This document shows, piece by piece, positions 31,541 to 42,620 of a stretch of DNA of 64,000 nt; positions within the stretch are counted from its first letter, which is position 1, and each line of letters opens with the position of its first letter. The DNA is from Panulirus ornatus (Eukaryota; Arthropoda; Malacostraca; Decapoda; Palinuridae), in NCBI RefSeq assembly GCF_036320965.1, contig NC_092264.1:10307041-10371040 (forward strand), in the 5' to 3' direction. The position numbers were made by a program, and so were the translations under genes. The notes beneath the pieces were generated by a model that worked only from the letters and a program-made list of their open reading frames with translations, was not told the origin of the DNA and did not search any database.

Positions 31541-33171
31541 GTGCAAGAGGTGAAAAAAAGGGCAAATGAGAGTTGGGGTGAGAGAGTATCATTAAATTTT
31601 AGGGAGAATAAAAAGATGTTCTGGAAGGAGGTAAATAAAGTGCGTAAGACAAGGGAGCAAATGGGAACTTCAGTGAAGGGCGCAAATGGGGAGGTGATAA
31701 CAAGTAGTGGTGATGTGAGAAGGAGATGGAGTGAGTATTTTGAAGGTTTGTTGAATGTGTTTGATGATAGAGTGGCAGATATAGGGTGTTTTGGTCGAGG
31801 TGGTGTGCAAAGTGAGAGGGTTAGGGAAAATGATTTGGTAAACAGAGAAGAGGTAGTGAAAGCTTTGCGGAAGATGAAAGCCGGCAAGGCAGCAGGTTTG
31901 GATGGTATTGCAGTGGAATTTATTAAAAAAGGGGGTGACTGTATTGTTCACTGGTTGGTAAGGTTATTTAATGTATGTATGACTCATGGTGAGGTGCCTG
32001 AGGATTGGCGGAATGCGTGCATAGTGCCATTGTACAAAGGCAAAGGGGATAAGAGTGAGTGCTCAAATTACAGAGGTATAAGTTTGTTGAGTATTCCTGG
32101 TAAATTATATGGGAGGGTATTGATTGAGAGGGTGAAGGCATGTACAGAGCATCAGATTGGGGAAGAGCAGTGTGGTTTCAGAAGTGGTAGAGGATGTGTG
32201 GATCAGGTGTTTGCTTTGAAGAATGTATGTGAGAAATACTTAGAAAAGCAAATGGATTTGTATGTAGCATTTATGGATCTGGAGAAGGCATATGATAGAG
32301 TTGATAGAGATGCTCTGTGGAAAGTATTAAGAATATATGGTGTGGGAGGAAAGTTGTTAGAAGCAGTGAAAAGTTTTTATCGAGGATGTAAGGCATGTGT
32401 ACGTGTAGGAAGAGAGGAAAGTGATTGGTTCTCAGTGAATGTAGGTTTGCGGCAGGGGTGTGTGATGTCTCCATGGTTGTTTAATTTGTTTATCGATGGG
32501 GTTGTTAGGGAGGTAAATGCAAGAGTTTTGGAAAGAGGGGCAAGTATGAAGTCTGTTGGGGATGAGAGAGCTTGGGAAGTGAGTCAGTTGTTGTTCGCTG
32601 ATGATACAGTGCTGGTGGCTGATTCATGTGAGAAACTGCAGAAGCTGGTGACTGAGTTTGGAAAAGTGTGTGGAAGAAGAAAGTTAAGAGTAAATGTAAA
32701 TAAGAGCAAGGTTATTAGGTACAGTAGGGTTGAGGGTCAAGTCAATTGGGAGGTGAGTTGGAATGGAGAAAAACTGGAGGAAGTGAAGTGTTTTAGATAT
32801 CTGGGAGTGGATCTGGCAGCGGATGGAACCATGGAAGCGGAAGTGGATCATAGGGTGGGGGAGGGGGCGAAAATCCTGGGGGCCTTGAAGAATGTGTGGA
32901 AGTCGAGAACATTATCTCGGAAAGCAAAAATGGGTATGTTTGAAGGAATAGTGGTTCCAACAATGTTGTATGGTTGCGAGGTGTGGGCTATGGATAGAGC
33001 TGTGCGCAGGAGGATGGATGTGCTGGAAATGAGATGTTTGAGGACAATGTGTGGTGTGAGGTGGTTTGATCGAGTGAGTAACGTAAGGGTAAGAGAGATG
33101 TGTGGAAATAAAAAGAGAGTGGTTGAGAGAGCAGAAGAGGGTGTTTTGAAGTGGTTTGGGCACATGGAGAG
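31541..33171 (+). pseudogene. Linker, RT and C-terminal domain of copy N (open up to the gap)
   Basis: Open for 543 codons before the gap: AGLDGIAVEFIKKGGD, NYRGISLLSIPGK, GFRSGRGCVDQV, MDLEKAYDRVDRDALW, RQGCVMSPWLFNLFIDG, LLFADDTVLVADS, FRYLGVDLAADG, CLRTMCGVRWFD, WFGHME. All RT catalytic residues are present. After the gap the continuation (RLTKKIYVSEVEGTRRRGRP) is in another frame, but the 100-N filler has unknown true length, so this is not evidence of a real frameshift. The endonuclease is missing. Confidence 0.85.
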
Positions 33172-33271
33172 NNNNNNNNNNNNNNNNNNNNNNNNNNNNN
33201 NNNNNNNNNNNNNNNNNNNNNNNNNNNNNNNNNNNNNNNNNNNNNNNNNNNNNNNNNNNNNNNNNNNNNNN
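33172..33271. other. Assembly gap (100 N)
   Basis: Exactly 100 N, a usual placeholder for unknown length. The flanks (CACATGGAGAG and AAGATTGACCAAGA) are 12 bases apart in other family R copies, so if the copy is collinear almost nothing is missing. Confidence 0.98.
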
Positions 33272-33443
33272 AAGATTGACCAAGAAGATATATGTGTCGG
33301 AGGTGGAGGGAACGAGGAGAAGAGGGAGACCAAATTGGAGGTGGAAAGATGGAGTGAAAAAGATTTTGTGTGATTGGGGCCTGAACATGCAGGAGGGTGA
33401 AAGGAGGGCAAAGAATAGAGTGAATTGGAGCGATGTGGTATAC
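33272..33443 (+). pseudogene. C-terminal end of family R ORF after the gap
   Basis: Frame gives RLTKKIYVSEVEGTRRRGRP, then NWRWKDGVKKILCDWGLNMQ and a stop after DVVYRG. This is the usual end of the family R protein. Confidence 0.85.
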
Positions 33444-33558
33444 CGGGGTTGACGTGCTGTCAGTGGATTGAATCAAGGCATGTGTATGGGGGTGGGTTGG
33501 GCCATTTCTTTCGTCTGTTTCCTTGCGCTACCTCGCAAACGCGGGAGACAGCAGAAAG

Positions 33559-33595
<37 letters not shown>

Positions 33596-33605
33596 GCATC
33601 TATAT

Positions 33606-33837
33606 TGTCCCTGGGGATAGGGGATTAAGAATACTTCCCATGTATTCCCTGCGTGTCGTAGAAGGTGACTAAAAGGGGAGGGAGCGGGGGGCTGGAAATC
33701 CTCCCCTCTCTTTTTTTTTTTAAAGAAGGAACAGAGGGGGCCAGGTGAGGATATTCCAAAAAAGGCCCAGTCCTCTGTTCTTAACGCTACCTCGCTAACG
33801 CGGGAAATGGCGAATAGTTTAAAAGAAAGAAAAAAGA
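33606..33837 (+). mobile_element. S1 element (copy 1): short element with family R leader and R-like tail
   Basis: From CCCTGGGGATAGGGGATTAA to the CCTCCCCTC block (about 33606-33707) it matches the family R 5' leader. A middle part carries GGAACAGAGGGGGCCAGGTG and CCCAGTCCTCTGTTCTTAAC, and the 3' end carries GCTACCTCGCTAACGCGGGA (33786-33805), then AATGGCGAATAGTTTAAAAG and an A-rich tail. No ORF. Two more copies lie at 53612-53845 and 62552-62775. Confidence 0.8.
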
Positions 33838-33886
33838 CGTATCTATATGTGCGTATCTGGGTGTTTATGTATATATACATGTATGT

Positions 33887-34020
33887 GTTTCCCATTTTAG
33901 AAAGTTAAAAAATACAAGGAGGGGAGGATTTCTGGCCCCCCACTCCCGTCCCCTCTAGTCGCCTTCTACGACACGCGAGGAATGCGTGGGAAGTATTCTT
34001 TCACCCCTATCCCCAGGGAT

Positions 34021-34023
<3 letters not shown>
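33887..34023 (-). mobile_element. Family R 5' leader fragment
   Basis: Minus strand: TATCCCTGGGGATA palindrome at 34023, then the whole leader up to ACTTTCTAAAATGGGAAA at 33887, where the coding region would start. Its 3' side is missing. It faces the S1 copy at 33606, forming an inverted repeat of the leader about 180 bases apart. Confidence 0.85.
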
Positions 34024-34052
<29 letters not shown>

Positions 34053-34108
34053 CATACACATACACACGCACATATACACACACACACACATATACATATA
34101 TATACATA
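34024..34108. repeat. (TA)/(CA) microsatellite
   Basis: Mixed TATATATA, ACATACACA and CACACACAC runs directly upstream of the leader fragment. Bases 34109-34370 show nothing recognisable. Confidence 0.85.
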
Positions 34109-34374
34109 TGAAAAAAAGTAAGAAATAATTTAGAAAACTGAAACTTCTAGCTTGAAATGAAATGAGAAAATGAATGTCACATAATGGTTCAACGTCTGGC
34201 TATGGAAAAGGGAAATGTATAATTTATTTACACAAACGTCAATAGCAGTTCTCATCAATATAACCACTGTATCAAAAGCTTCAATGTCTAAGCTACATTT
34301 TTTTTTTTTTCTAATGTCACTATTTTCTTGTCAAAGCACCATGTATGAAAACTATCACTCCAGTAACACAACTA

Positions 34375-34552
34375 TAAACATTTACTTCCCCTTTAAAAAA
34401 GTTCTGGGGAAGTCTGTCTCGATACACTGCGGGACACTCTACCACCTGGCAAGGTTTGTGTTGCAATGGTTCTTGATTCACAAACGTAGTAGCATCACTG
34501 GTGGGCGGAAGAACATTCTTGTAACCACAGCAAGGATCACAGTCCATGCAAC
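34375..34552 (-). other. Possible exon of a cysteine-rich host protein, cut by a LINE
   Basis: Minus-strand open frame: MDCDPCCGYKNVLPPTSDAT, then TFVNQEPLQHKPCQVVECPA and VYRDRLPQNFFKGE. The six cysteines and the PLQHKPCQVVECP ending vaguely recall a thrombospondin type 1 repeat, but the third cysteine is lacking. A possible donor (GAA followed by GTAAAT) lies near 34388. The 5' side is cut directly by copy P. Codon use is unlike the surrounding repeats. The exon status is uncertain. Confidence 0.25.
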
Positions 34553-34556
34553 TCCA

Positions 34557-35153
34557 TTATGTTGTATGGTTGCGAGGCGTGGGCTATGGATAGAGTTGTG
34601 CGCAGGAGGATGGATGTGCTGGAAATGAGATGTTTGAGGACAATGTGTGGTGTGAGGTGGTTTGATCGAGTAAGTAACGTAAGGGTAAGAGAGATGTGTG
34701 GAAATAAAAAGAGCGTGGTTGAGAGAGCAGAAGAGGGTGTTTTGAAATGGTTTGGGCACATGGAGAGAATGAGTGAGGAAAGATTAACCAAGAGGATATA
34801 TGTGTCAGAGGTGGAGGGAACGAGGAGAAGTGGGAGACCAAATTGGAGGTGGAAAGATGGAGTGAAAAAGATTTTGTGTGATCGGGGCCTGAACATGCAG
34901 GAGGGTGAAAGGAGGGCAAGGAATAGAGTGAATTGGATCGATGTGGTATACCGGGGTTGACGTGCTGTCAGTGGATTCAATCAGGGCATGTGAAGCGTCT
35001 GGGGTAAACCATGGAAAGCTGTGTAGGTATGCATATTTGCGTGTGTGGACGTATGTATATACATGTGTATGGGGGTGGGTTGGGCCATTTCTTTCGTCTG
35101 TTTCCTTGCGCTACCTCGCAAACGCGGGAGACAGCAAAAAAAAAAAAAAAAAA
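34557..35153 (+). mobile_element. Family R copy P, short 3' fragment, young class
   Basis: Starts at MLYGCEAWAMDRVVRRRMDV (34559) and is open to the stop after DVVYRG at 34960, then the short 3' UTR, terminal hairpin half (CGCAAACGCGGGAGACAGC) and poly(A) to 35153. The full C-terminal block is present. 5' truncated within the thumb region. Confidence 0.9.
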
Positions 35154-36080
35154 TGTATGTGAGTGTTGAAAATCCTGAGGCTTGGTGGAATGCGTGCACA
35201 CTGCCATTGTACAATGGCAAAGGGGATAAAGGTGAGAGTTTAAACTAGAGAGGTATAAGTTTGTTGAGTATTCCTGGGAAATGTTTGAGGACAATATGTG
35301 GTGTGAGGTGGTTTCATCAAGTAAATAATGAAAGGGTAAGAGAGATGTGTGGAAATAAAAAGAGTGTGGTTGAGACAGCAGAAGAGGGTGTGTTAAAATG
35401 GTTTGGACATATGGAGAGAATGAATGAGGAAAGATTGACAGAGAGGATATATTTGTCAGAGGTGAAGTAAATAAGGAGAAGCTAAAGACCAAACTGGAGG
35501 TGAAATGATGGAGTGAAAACAATTTTGAGCAATCAGGGCCTGAACATACAGGAGGGTGAGAGGCATGCAAGGAATAGGTTGAATTGGAATAAAATGATGT
35601 GGTATACCGGGGTCGACATGCTGTTCAAGGACTGAACCAGGGCATGTGAAGCATCTGGGGTAAACCATGGAAAGGTCTGCGGGGCCTAGATATGAATTGG
35701 GAGCTGTGGTTTTAGTGCATTACACATGACTGGTAGAGACAGAGCGGTCACAAATGTGGCCTTTTTTGTCTGTTTTCCTGGTGCTACCTCACTGAAGCAG
35801 GGGGTAGCAATGCTGTTTCCTGTGGGGTGGGGTAGAAACAGGAATGGACAAAGGTAAGTAGGTTTGAATATGTAAATGTGTGTACAGGTGTATAAATGTA
35901 TATATGTATCTGTGTATATGTACGTATATGTGTGTATATACTGATATGTATACATATGCATATGTGCGTAAATAGGCTTTCTTGTATATATATTTGTGTA
36001 TGAGTGGATAGGCCAATCTTCGTTGGTTTCCTGGTGCTACCTCACTGATGTGGGAAACAGCGATTATGTATAATAAATTT
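35154..36080 (+). mobile_element. Old family R copy Q with internal deletion, long 3' UTR
   Basis: Begins in RT motif 1 region (PEAWWNACTLPLYNGKGDKG) and jumps at ATTCCTGGGAAAT/GTTTGAGGACAATA (35280) from IPGK to CLRTICGVRWF, a deletion of about 1 kb. The frame 35261-35470 continues to YLSEVK-stop. The long 3' UTR follows with GCGGGGCCTAGATATG and a decayed terminal hairpin (CCTCACTGATGTGGGAAACAG). Confidence 0.82.
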
Positions 36081-36091
36081 ATCTATTTAAA

Positions 36092-38961
36092 TCTTTTAAT
36101 CATACTTTGTCACTGTCTCCCGCATTAGCGAGGTAGCACAAGGAAACAGACGAAAGAATGGCCCAACCCACCCACATACACATGTACATACATATAAATC
36201 CACATACGCAAATATACATACCTAAACATCTCAACGTATACATATACATATACATATACACACACAAACATACACATATATACACATGCACATAATTCAT
36301 ACTGTCTACCCTTATTCATACCTGTCGCCATCCCGTCACACATGAAATAACAACCTACTTTCCCCACATGTGCATGAGGTAGCACTGGGAAAAGACAACA
36401 AAGGCCACATTCGTTCACACTCAGTCTCTAGCTGTCATGTATAATGCATCAAAACCACAGCTCCCATTCCACATCCAGGCCCCACAGAACTTTCCATGGT
36501 TTACCCCAGACGCTTCACATGCCCTGGTTCAATCCATTGACAGGATGTTGACCCCGGCATACAGCATCATTCCAATTCACTCTATTCCCTGCTCGCCTTT
36601 CACCCTCCTGCGCGTTCAGGCCCCGATCACTCAAAATCTTTTTCACTTCATCTTTCCACCTCCAATTTGGTCTCTCACTTCTCCTCATTCCCTCCACCTC
36701 TGACACATATATCCTCTTTGTCAATCTTTCCTCACTCATTCTCTCCATATGACCAAACCATTTCAAAACACCCTCTTCTGCTCTCTCAACCACACTCTTT
36801 TTATTACCACACATCTCTCTTACCCTTTCATTACTTACTCGATCAAACCACCTTATACCACGTATTGTCCTCAAACATCTCATTTCCAGTACATCCACCC
36901 TCCTCCGCACAACTCTATCTATGGCCCATGCCTTGCAACCATATATCATTGTTCGAACCACTATTCCTTCAAACATACCCATTCTTGCTTTCCAAGATAA
37001 CGTTCTCAACTTCCACACATTCTTCAACGCTCCCAGAACTTTCACCCCTCCCCCAGCCTATGATTCACTTCAGGTTCCATGGTTCCATCCGCTGCCAAAT
37101 CCACTCCCAGATATCTAAAACACTTCACCTCCTCCAGTTTTTCTCCATTCAAACTTACCTCCCAACTGACTTGTCCCTCAATCCTACTGTACCTAATAAC
37201 CTTGCTCTTATTCACATTTACTCTCAGCTTTCTTCTTTCACACACTTTACCAAACTCAGTCACCAGCTTCTGCAGTGTCTCACCCGAATCAGCCACCAGC
37301 GCTGTATCATCAGCGAACAACAACTGACTCACTTCCCAAGCTCTCTCATCCACAACAGACTGCATACTTGCCCCTCTTTCCAAAACTCTTGCATTCACCT
37401 CCCTAACAACTCCATCCATAAACAAATTAAACAACCATGGAGACATCACGCACCCCTGCTGCAAACCTACATTCACTGAGAACCAATCACTTTCCTCTCT
37501 TCCTACACGTACATGTCTTACATCCTCGTTAAAGAATTTTCACTACTTCTAACAACTTGCCTCCCACACCTTATATCCTTAATACCTTCGACAGAGCAAC
37601 CGTATAAACTCTATCATATACCTTCTCCAGATCCATAAATGCTCCATACAAATCCATTTGCTTTTCTAAGTATTTCTCACATACATTTATCAAAGCAAAC
37701 ACCTGATCCATACATCCTCTACGACTTCTGAAACCACACTGCTCTTCTCCAATCTGATGCTCTGCACATGCCTTCACCCTCTCAATCAATACCCTCCCAT
37801 ATAATTTACCAGGAATACTCAACAAAATTATACCTCTGTAATTTGAGCACTCACTTTTATCCCCATCGCCTTGGTACAATGCCACTATGCATGCAGCATT
37901 CCGCCAATCCTCAGGCACCTCACCATGAGTCATACATACATTAAATAACTTTACCAACCAGTCAACAATACAGTCACCCCCTTTTTTAATAAATTCCACT
38001 GCAATAGCATCCAAACCCGCTGCCTTGCCAGCTTTCGTCTTCTACAAAGCTTTTACTACCTCTTCTCTGTTTACCAAATCGTTCTCCCTAACCCTCTCAC
38101 TTGGCACACCATCTCGACCAAAACACCCTATATCTGCCACTCTATCATCAAACACATTCAACAAACCTCCAAAATACTCACTCCATCTCTTTCTCACATC
38201 ACCACTACTTGATATCACCTCCCTATTAGCCACCTTCACTGATGTTCCCATTTGTTCCCTTGTCTTACACACTTTATTTACCTCCTTCCAAAACATCTTT
38301 TTATTCTCCCTAAAATTTAATGATACTCTCTCACCCCAACTCTCATTTGCCCTCATTTTCACCTCTTGCAGATTTCTCTTGACCTCCCGCCTCTTTCTTT
38401 TATACATCTCCCACTTATTTGCATATTTCCCTGCAAAAATTGTCCAAATGCCTCTTCTCTTTCACTAATAATCTTAATTCTTCATCTCACAATTCACTAC
38501 CCTTTCTAATCTGCCCACCTCCCACGCTTCTCATGCTACAAGCATCTTTTGTGCAAGCCATCACTGCTTCCCTAAATAAATCCCATTCCTCCCCCACTCC
38601 CCTTACATCCTTTGTTCTTACCTTTTTCCATTCTGTACTCAGTTTCTCCTGGTACTTCCTCACACAAATCTCCTTTGCAAGCTCACTTACTCTCACCACT
38701 CTCTACACCCTAACATTCTCTCTTCTTTTCTGAAAACCTCCACAAATCTTCACTTTCGCCTCCATAAGATAATAACTAGAAACCTCCAGTTGCACCTCTC
38801 AGTACATTAACATCCAAAAGTCTCTCTTTCGCGAGCCTATCAATTAACACGTAATTCAGTAACGCTCTCTGGCCATCTCTCCTACTTACATATGTATACT
38901 TATGTATATCTCTCTTTTCAAACCAGGTATTCCCAATCACCAGTCCTTTTTCAGCGCATAA
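36092..38961 (-). mobile_element. Family R copy R, old class, long 3' UTR, 5'-truncated
   Basis: Minus strand. Pieces of the ORF: endonuclease end and linker (38961-38042, with EICVRKYQEKLSTEW), RT start (38014-37571: YRGIILLSIPGKLYGRVLIE, GFRSRRGCMDQV), RT palm (37476-37042: LQQGCVMSPWLFNLF, LLFADDTALVADSGE, FRYLGVDLAADG) and C-terminus (37045-36515). The overlap at 37042-37045 marks a single-base frameshift. The 3' UTR is long (36100-36510) with the terminal hairpin. Truncated at CAEKG of the endonuclease. Confidence 0.9.
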
Positions 38962-39003
38962 AGTGGTAGAGAATGTGTGGATCAGGTGTTTGCTTTAAAA
39001 AAT
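38962..39003 (+). mobile_element. 42-base family R splinter (RT)
   Basis: GTGGTAGAGAATGTGTGGAT to TTTGCTTTAAAAAAT encodes GRECVDQVFALKN in plus orientation, wedged between two minus-strand copies. Probably a rearrangement by-product. Confidence 0.75.
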
Positions 39004-39008
39004 ATATC

Positions 39009-39952
39009 TTTTTTTTTTTTTTGCTTTGTTGCTGTCTCCCGCGTTTGCGAGGTAGCACAAGGAAACAGACGAAAGAAATGGCCTAACCCACCCCCATACA
39101 CATGTATATACATACGTCCACATACGCAAATATACATACCTACACAGCTTTCCATGGTTTACCCCAGACGCTTCACAGGCCCTGATTGAATCCACTGACA
39201 GCACGTCAACCCCGGTATACCACATCGATCCAATTCACTCTATTCCTTGCCCTCCTTTCCCCTCCTGCATGTTCAGGCCCCGATCACACAAAATCTTTTT
39301 CACTCCATCTTTCCACCTCCAATTTGGTCTCCCACTTCTCCTCGTTCCCTCCACCTCTGACACATATATCCTCTTGGTCAATCTTTCCTCACTCATTCTC
39401 TCCATGTGCCCAAACCATTTCAAAACACCTTCTTCTGCTCTCTCAACCACGCTCTTTTTATTTCCACACATCTCTCTTACCCTTACATTACTTACTCGAT
39501 CAAACCACCTCACACCACACATTGTCCTCAAACATCTCATTTCCAGCACATCCATCCTCCTGCGCACAACTCTATCCATAGCCCACGCCTCGCAACCATA
39601 CAACATTGTTGGAACCACTATTCCTTCAAACATACCCATATTTGCTTTCCGAGATAATATTCTTGACTTCCACACATTCTTCATGGCTCCCAGAATTTTC
39701 GCCCCCTCCCCCACCCTATGATCCACTTCCGCTTCCATGGTTCCATCCGCTGCCAGATCCACTCCCAGATATCTAAAACACTTTACTTCCTCCAGTTTTT
39801 CTCCATTCAAACTTACCTCCCAACTGACTTGACCCTCAACCCTACTGTACCTAATTACCTTGCTCTTATTCACATTTAGCCTTAACTTCTTCTTTCACAC
39901 ACTTTACCAAACTCGGTCACCAGCTTCTGCAGTTTCTCACATGAATCAGCCA
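39009..39952 (-). mobile_element. Family R copy S, 5'-truncated, young class
   Basis: Poly(T) at 39009-39022 is its tail. Minus strand: coding from DSCEKLQKLVTEFGKVCERR (39952) through NVNKSKVIRYSR and FRYLGVDLAADG to the C-terminus; one frameshift near 39900, and another near 39255 (CCTTTCCCCTCC) removes the usual C-terminal residues. Short 3' UTR. Confidence 0.9.
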
Positions 39953-40010
39953 TATGTATATATATGTATATGTGTGTGTGTGTGTATATGTGCAAGTGTA
40001 TGTGTATGTA
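39953..40010. repeat. (TA)/(GT) microsatellite between copies S and T
   Basis: TATGTATATATATG to GTGTGTGTGTGTGTATATG, ending at the poly(T) of copy T. Confidence 0.85.
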
Positions 40011-42620
40011 TTTTTTTTTTCGCTGTCTCCCGCGTTTGTGAGGTAGCGCAAGGAAACAGTCGAAAGAAATGGCCCAACCCACCCCCATACACATGTATAT
40101 ACATACGTCCACACACGCAAATATACATACCTACACAGCTTTCCATGGTTTACCCCCGACGCTTCACAGGCCCTGATTCAATCCACTGACAGCACGTCAA
40201 CCCCGGTATACCACATCGCTCCAATTCACTCTATTCCTTGCCCTCCTTTCACCCTCCTGCATGTTCAGGCCCCGATCACACAAAATCTTTTTCACTCCAT
40301 CTTTCCACCTCCAATTTGGTCTTCCTCTTCTCCTCGTTCCCTCCACCTCCGACACATATATCCTCTTGGTCAATCTTTCCTCACTCATTCTCTCCATGTG
40401 CCCAAACCATTTCAAAACACACTCTGCTCTCTCAACCACGCTCTTTTTATTTCCACACATCTCTCTTACCCTTACGTTTCTTACTCGCTCAAACCACTTC
40501 ACACCACACATTGTCCTTAAACATCTCATTTCCAGCACATCCATCCTCCTGCGCACAACTCTATCCATAGCCCATGCCTCCCAACCATACAACATTGTTG
40601 GAACCACTATTCCTTCAAACATACCCATTTTTGCTTTCCGAGATAATGTTCTCGACTTCCACACATTCTTCAAGGCTCCCAGAATTTTTGCCCCCTCCCA
40701 CACCCTATGATCCACTTCCGCTTCCATGGTTCCATCCGCTGCCAGATCCACTCCCAGATATCTAAAACACTTTACTTCCTCCAGTTTTTCTCCATTCAAA
40801 CTTACCTCCCAACTGACTTGACCCTTAACCCTACTGTGCCTAATAACCTTGCTCTTATTCACATTTACTCTTAAGTTTTTTCTTTCATACACTTTACCAA
40901 ACTCGGTCACCAGCTTCTGCAGTTTCTCACATGAATCAGCCACCAGCGCTGTATCATCAGCGAACAACAACTGACTCACTTCCCAAGCTCTCTCATCCCC
41001 AACAGACTTCATATTTGCCCCTCTTTCCAAAACTCTTGCATTCACCTCCCTAACAACCCCATCCATAAACAAATTAAACAACCATGGAGACATCACACAC
41101 CCCTGCCGCAAACCTACATTCACTGAGAACCAATCACTTTCCTCTCTTCCTGAACGTACACATGCCTTACATCCTCGATAAAAACTTTTCACTGCTTCTA
41201 ACAACTTGCCTCCCACACCATATATTCTTAATACCTTCCACAGAGCATCTCTGTCAACTCTATCATATGCCTTCTCCAGATCCATAAATGCTACATACAA
41301 ATCCATTTGCTTTTCTAAGTATTTCTCACATACATTCTTCAAAGCAAACACCTGATCCACACATCCTCTACCACTTCTGAAACCACACTGCTCTTCCCCA
41401 ATCTGATGCTCTGTACATGCCTTCACCCTCTCAATCAATACCCTCCCATATAATTTACCAAGAATACTCAACAAACTTATACCTCTGTAATTTGAGCACT
41501 CACTCTTATCCCCTTTGCACTATGCACGCATTCTGCCAATCCTCAGGCACCTCACCATGAGTCATACATACATTGAATAACCTTATCAACCAGTCAACAA
41601 TACAGTCACCCCCTTTTTTAATAGATTCCACTGCAATACCATCCAAACCTGCTGCCTTGCCGGCTTTCATCTTGCGCAAAGCTTTTACTACCTCTTCTCT
41701 GTTTACCAAATCATTTTCCCTAACCCTCTCACTTTGCACACCACCTCGACCAAAACACCCTATATCTGCCACTCTATCATCAAACACATTCAACAAACCT
41801 TCAAAATACTCACTCCATCTCCTTCTCACATCACCACTACTTGTTATCACCTCCCCATTTGCGCCCTTCACTGAAGTTCCCATTTGCTCCCTTGTCTTAC
41901 GCACTTTATTTACCTCCTTCCAGAACATCTTTTTATTCTCCCTAAAATTTAATGATACTCTCTCACCCCAACTCTTATTTGCCCACTTTTTCACCTCTTG
42001 CACCTTTCTCTTGACCTCCTGTCTCTTTCTTTTATACATCTCCCACTCAATTGCATTTTTTCCCTGCAAAAATCGTCCAAATGCCTCTCTCTTCTCTTTC
42101 ACTAATAATCTTACTTCTTCATCCCACCACTCACTACCCTTTCTAATCAACCCACCTCCCACTCTTCTCATGCCACAAGCATCTTTTGTGCAATCCATCA
42201 CTGATTCCCTAAATACATCCCATTCCTCCCCCACTCCCCTTACTTCCATTTTTCTCACTTTTTTCCATTCTGTACTCAGTCTCTCCTGGTACTTCCTCAC
42301 ACAAGTCTCCTTCCCAAGCTCACTTACTCTCACCACCCTCTTCACCCCAACATTCACTCTTCTTTTCGGAAAACCCATACAAATCTTCACCTTAGCCTCC
42401 ACAAGATAATGATCAGACATCCCTCCAGTTGCACCTCTCAGCACATTAACATCCAAAAGTCTCTCTTTCGCGCGCCTGTCAATTAACACGTAATCCAATA
42501 ACGCTCTCTGGCCATCTCTCCTACTTACATAAGTATACTTATGTATATCTCGCTTTTTAAACCAGGTATTCCCAATCATCAGTCCTTTTTCAGCACATAA
42601 ATCTACAAGCTCTTCACCAT
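40011..42620 (-). mobile_element. Family R copy T, nearly full coding length, young class
   Basis: Poly(T) 40011-40020, short 3' UTR, then ORF on the minus strand up to the endonuclease (LVDLCAEKG at 42620). 5' truncated and joined head to head with copy U. Confidence 0.92.
40197..42579 (-). pseudogene. Endonuclease end, linker, RT and C-terminus of copy T, one frameshift
   Basis: Two open pieces. The upstream piece (42579-41506) has the SDHYLVEAKVKIC endonuclease end, linker and AGLDGIAVESIKKGGD. The downstream piece (41474-40197) has GKLYGRVLIERV, GFRSGRG, MDLEKAYDRVDR, RQGCVMSP, LLFADDTALVADS, FRYLGVDLAADG and the C-terminus. They are separated by a 14-base deletion near 41517 (CCCTTTGC joined to ACTATGCACG), which removes the CTTTGTACAATGG part of other copies and shifts the frame. 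Otherwise well preserved. Confidence 0.88.

Larger units (their letters stand above)
31535..33592 (+). mobile_element. Family R copy N, 5'-truncated, young class, interrupted by assembly gap
   Basis: Begins in the linker (QEVKKRANESWG) and runs to a poly(A) run at about 33556-33592. The 3' UTR is shortened further: AAGGCATGTG at 33475 joins directly to TATGGGGGTGGG, a deletion between two CATGTG words of the parent. A 100-N gap lies at 33172-33271. No convincing target duplication is seen, so a join of two copies at the gap is possible. Confidence 0.88.

Noticed and set aside
31541..33373. 610-residue frame running through the N gap
   Set aside because: The part after the gap is read in the wrong frame relative to the family; the true coding end is in the frame that gives EEGTRRRGRP-type text. 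The gap length is arbitrary.
41573..42409. Long open frames antisense to the LINE ORF (also 7913-8626, 6214-6897, 36667-37479, 49984-50607)
   Set aside because: They lie on the complementary strand of family R coding sequence, recur in every copy with the same parent region, and read as low-complexity Ser/Thr/Leu/Pro/His text without domains. They are shadows caused by the purine-rich codon use of the sense strand.
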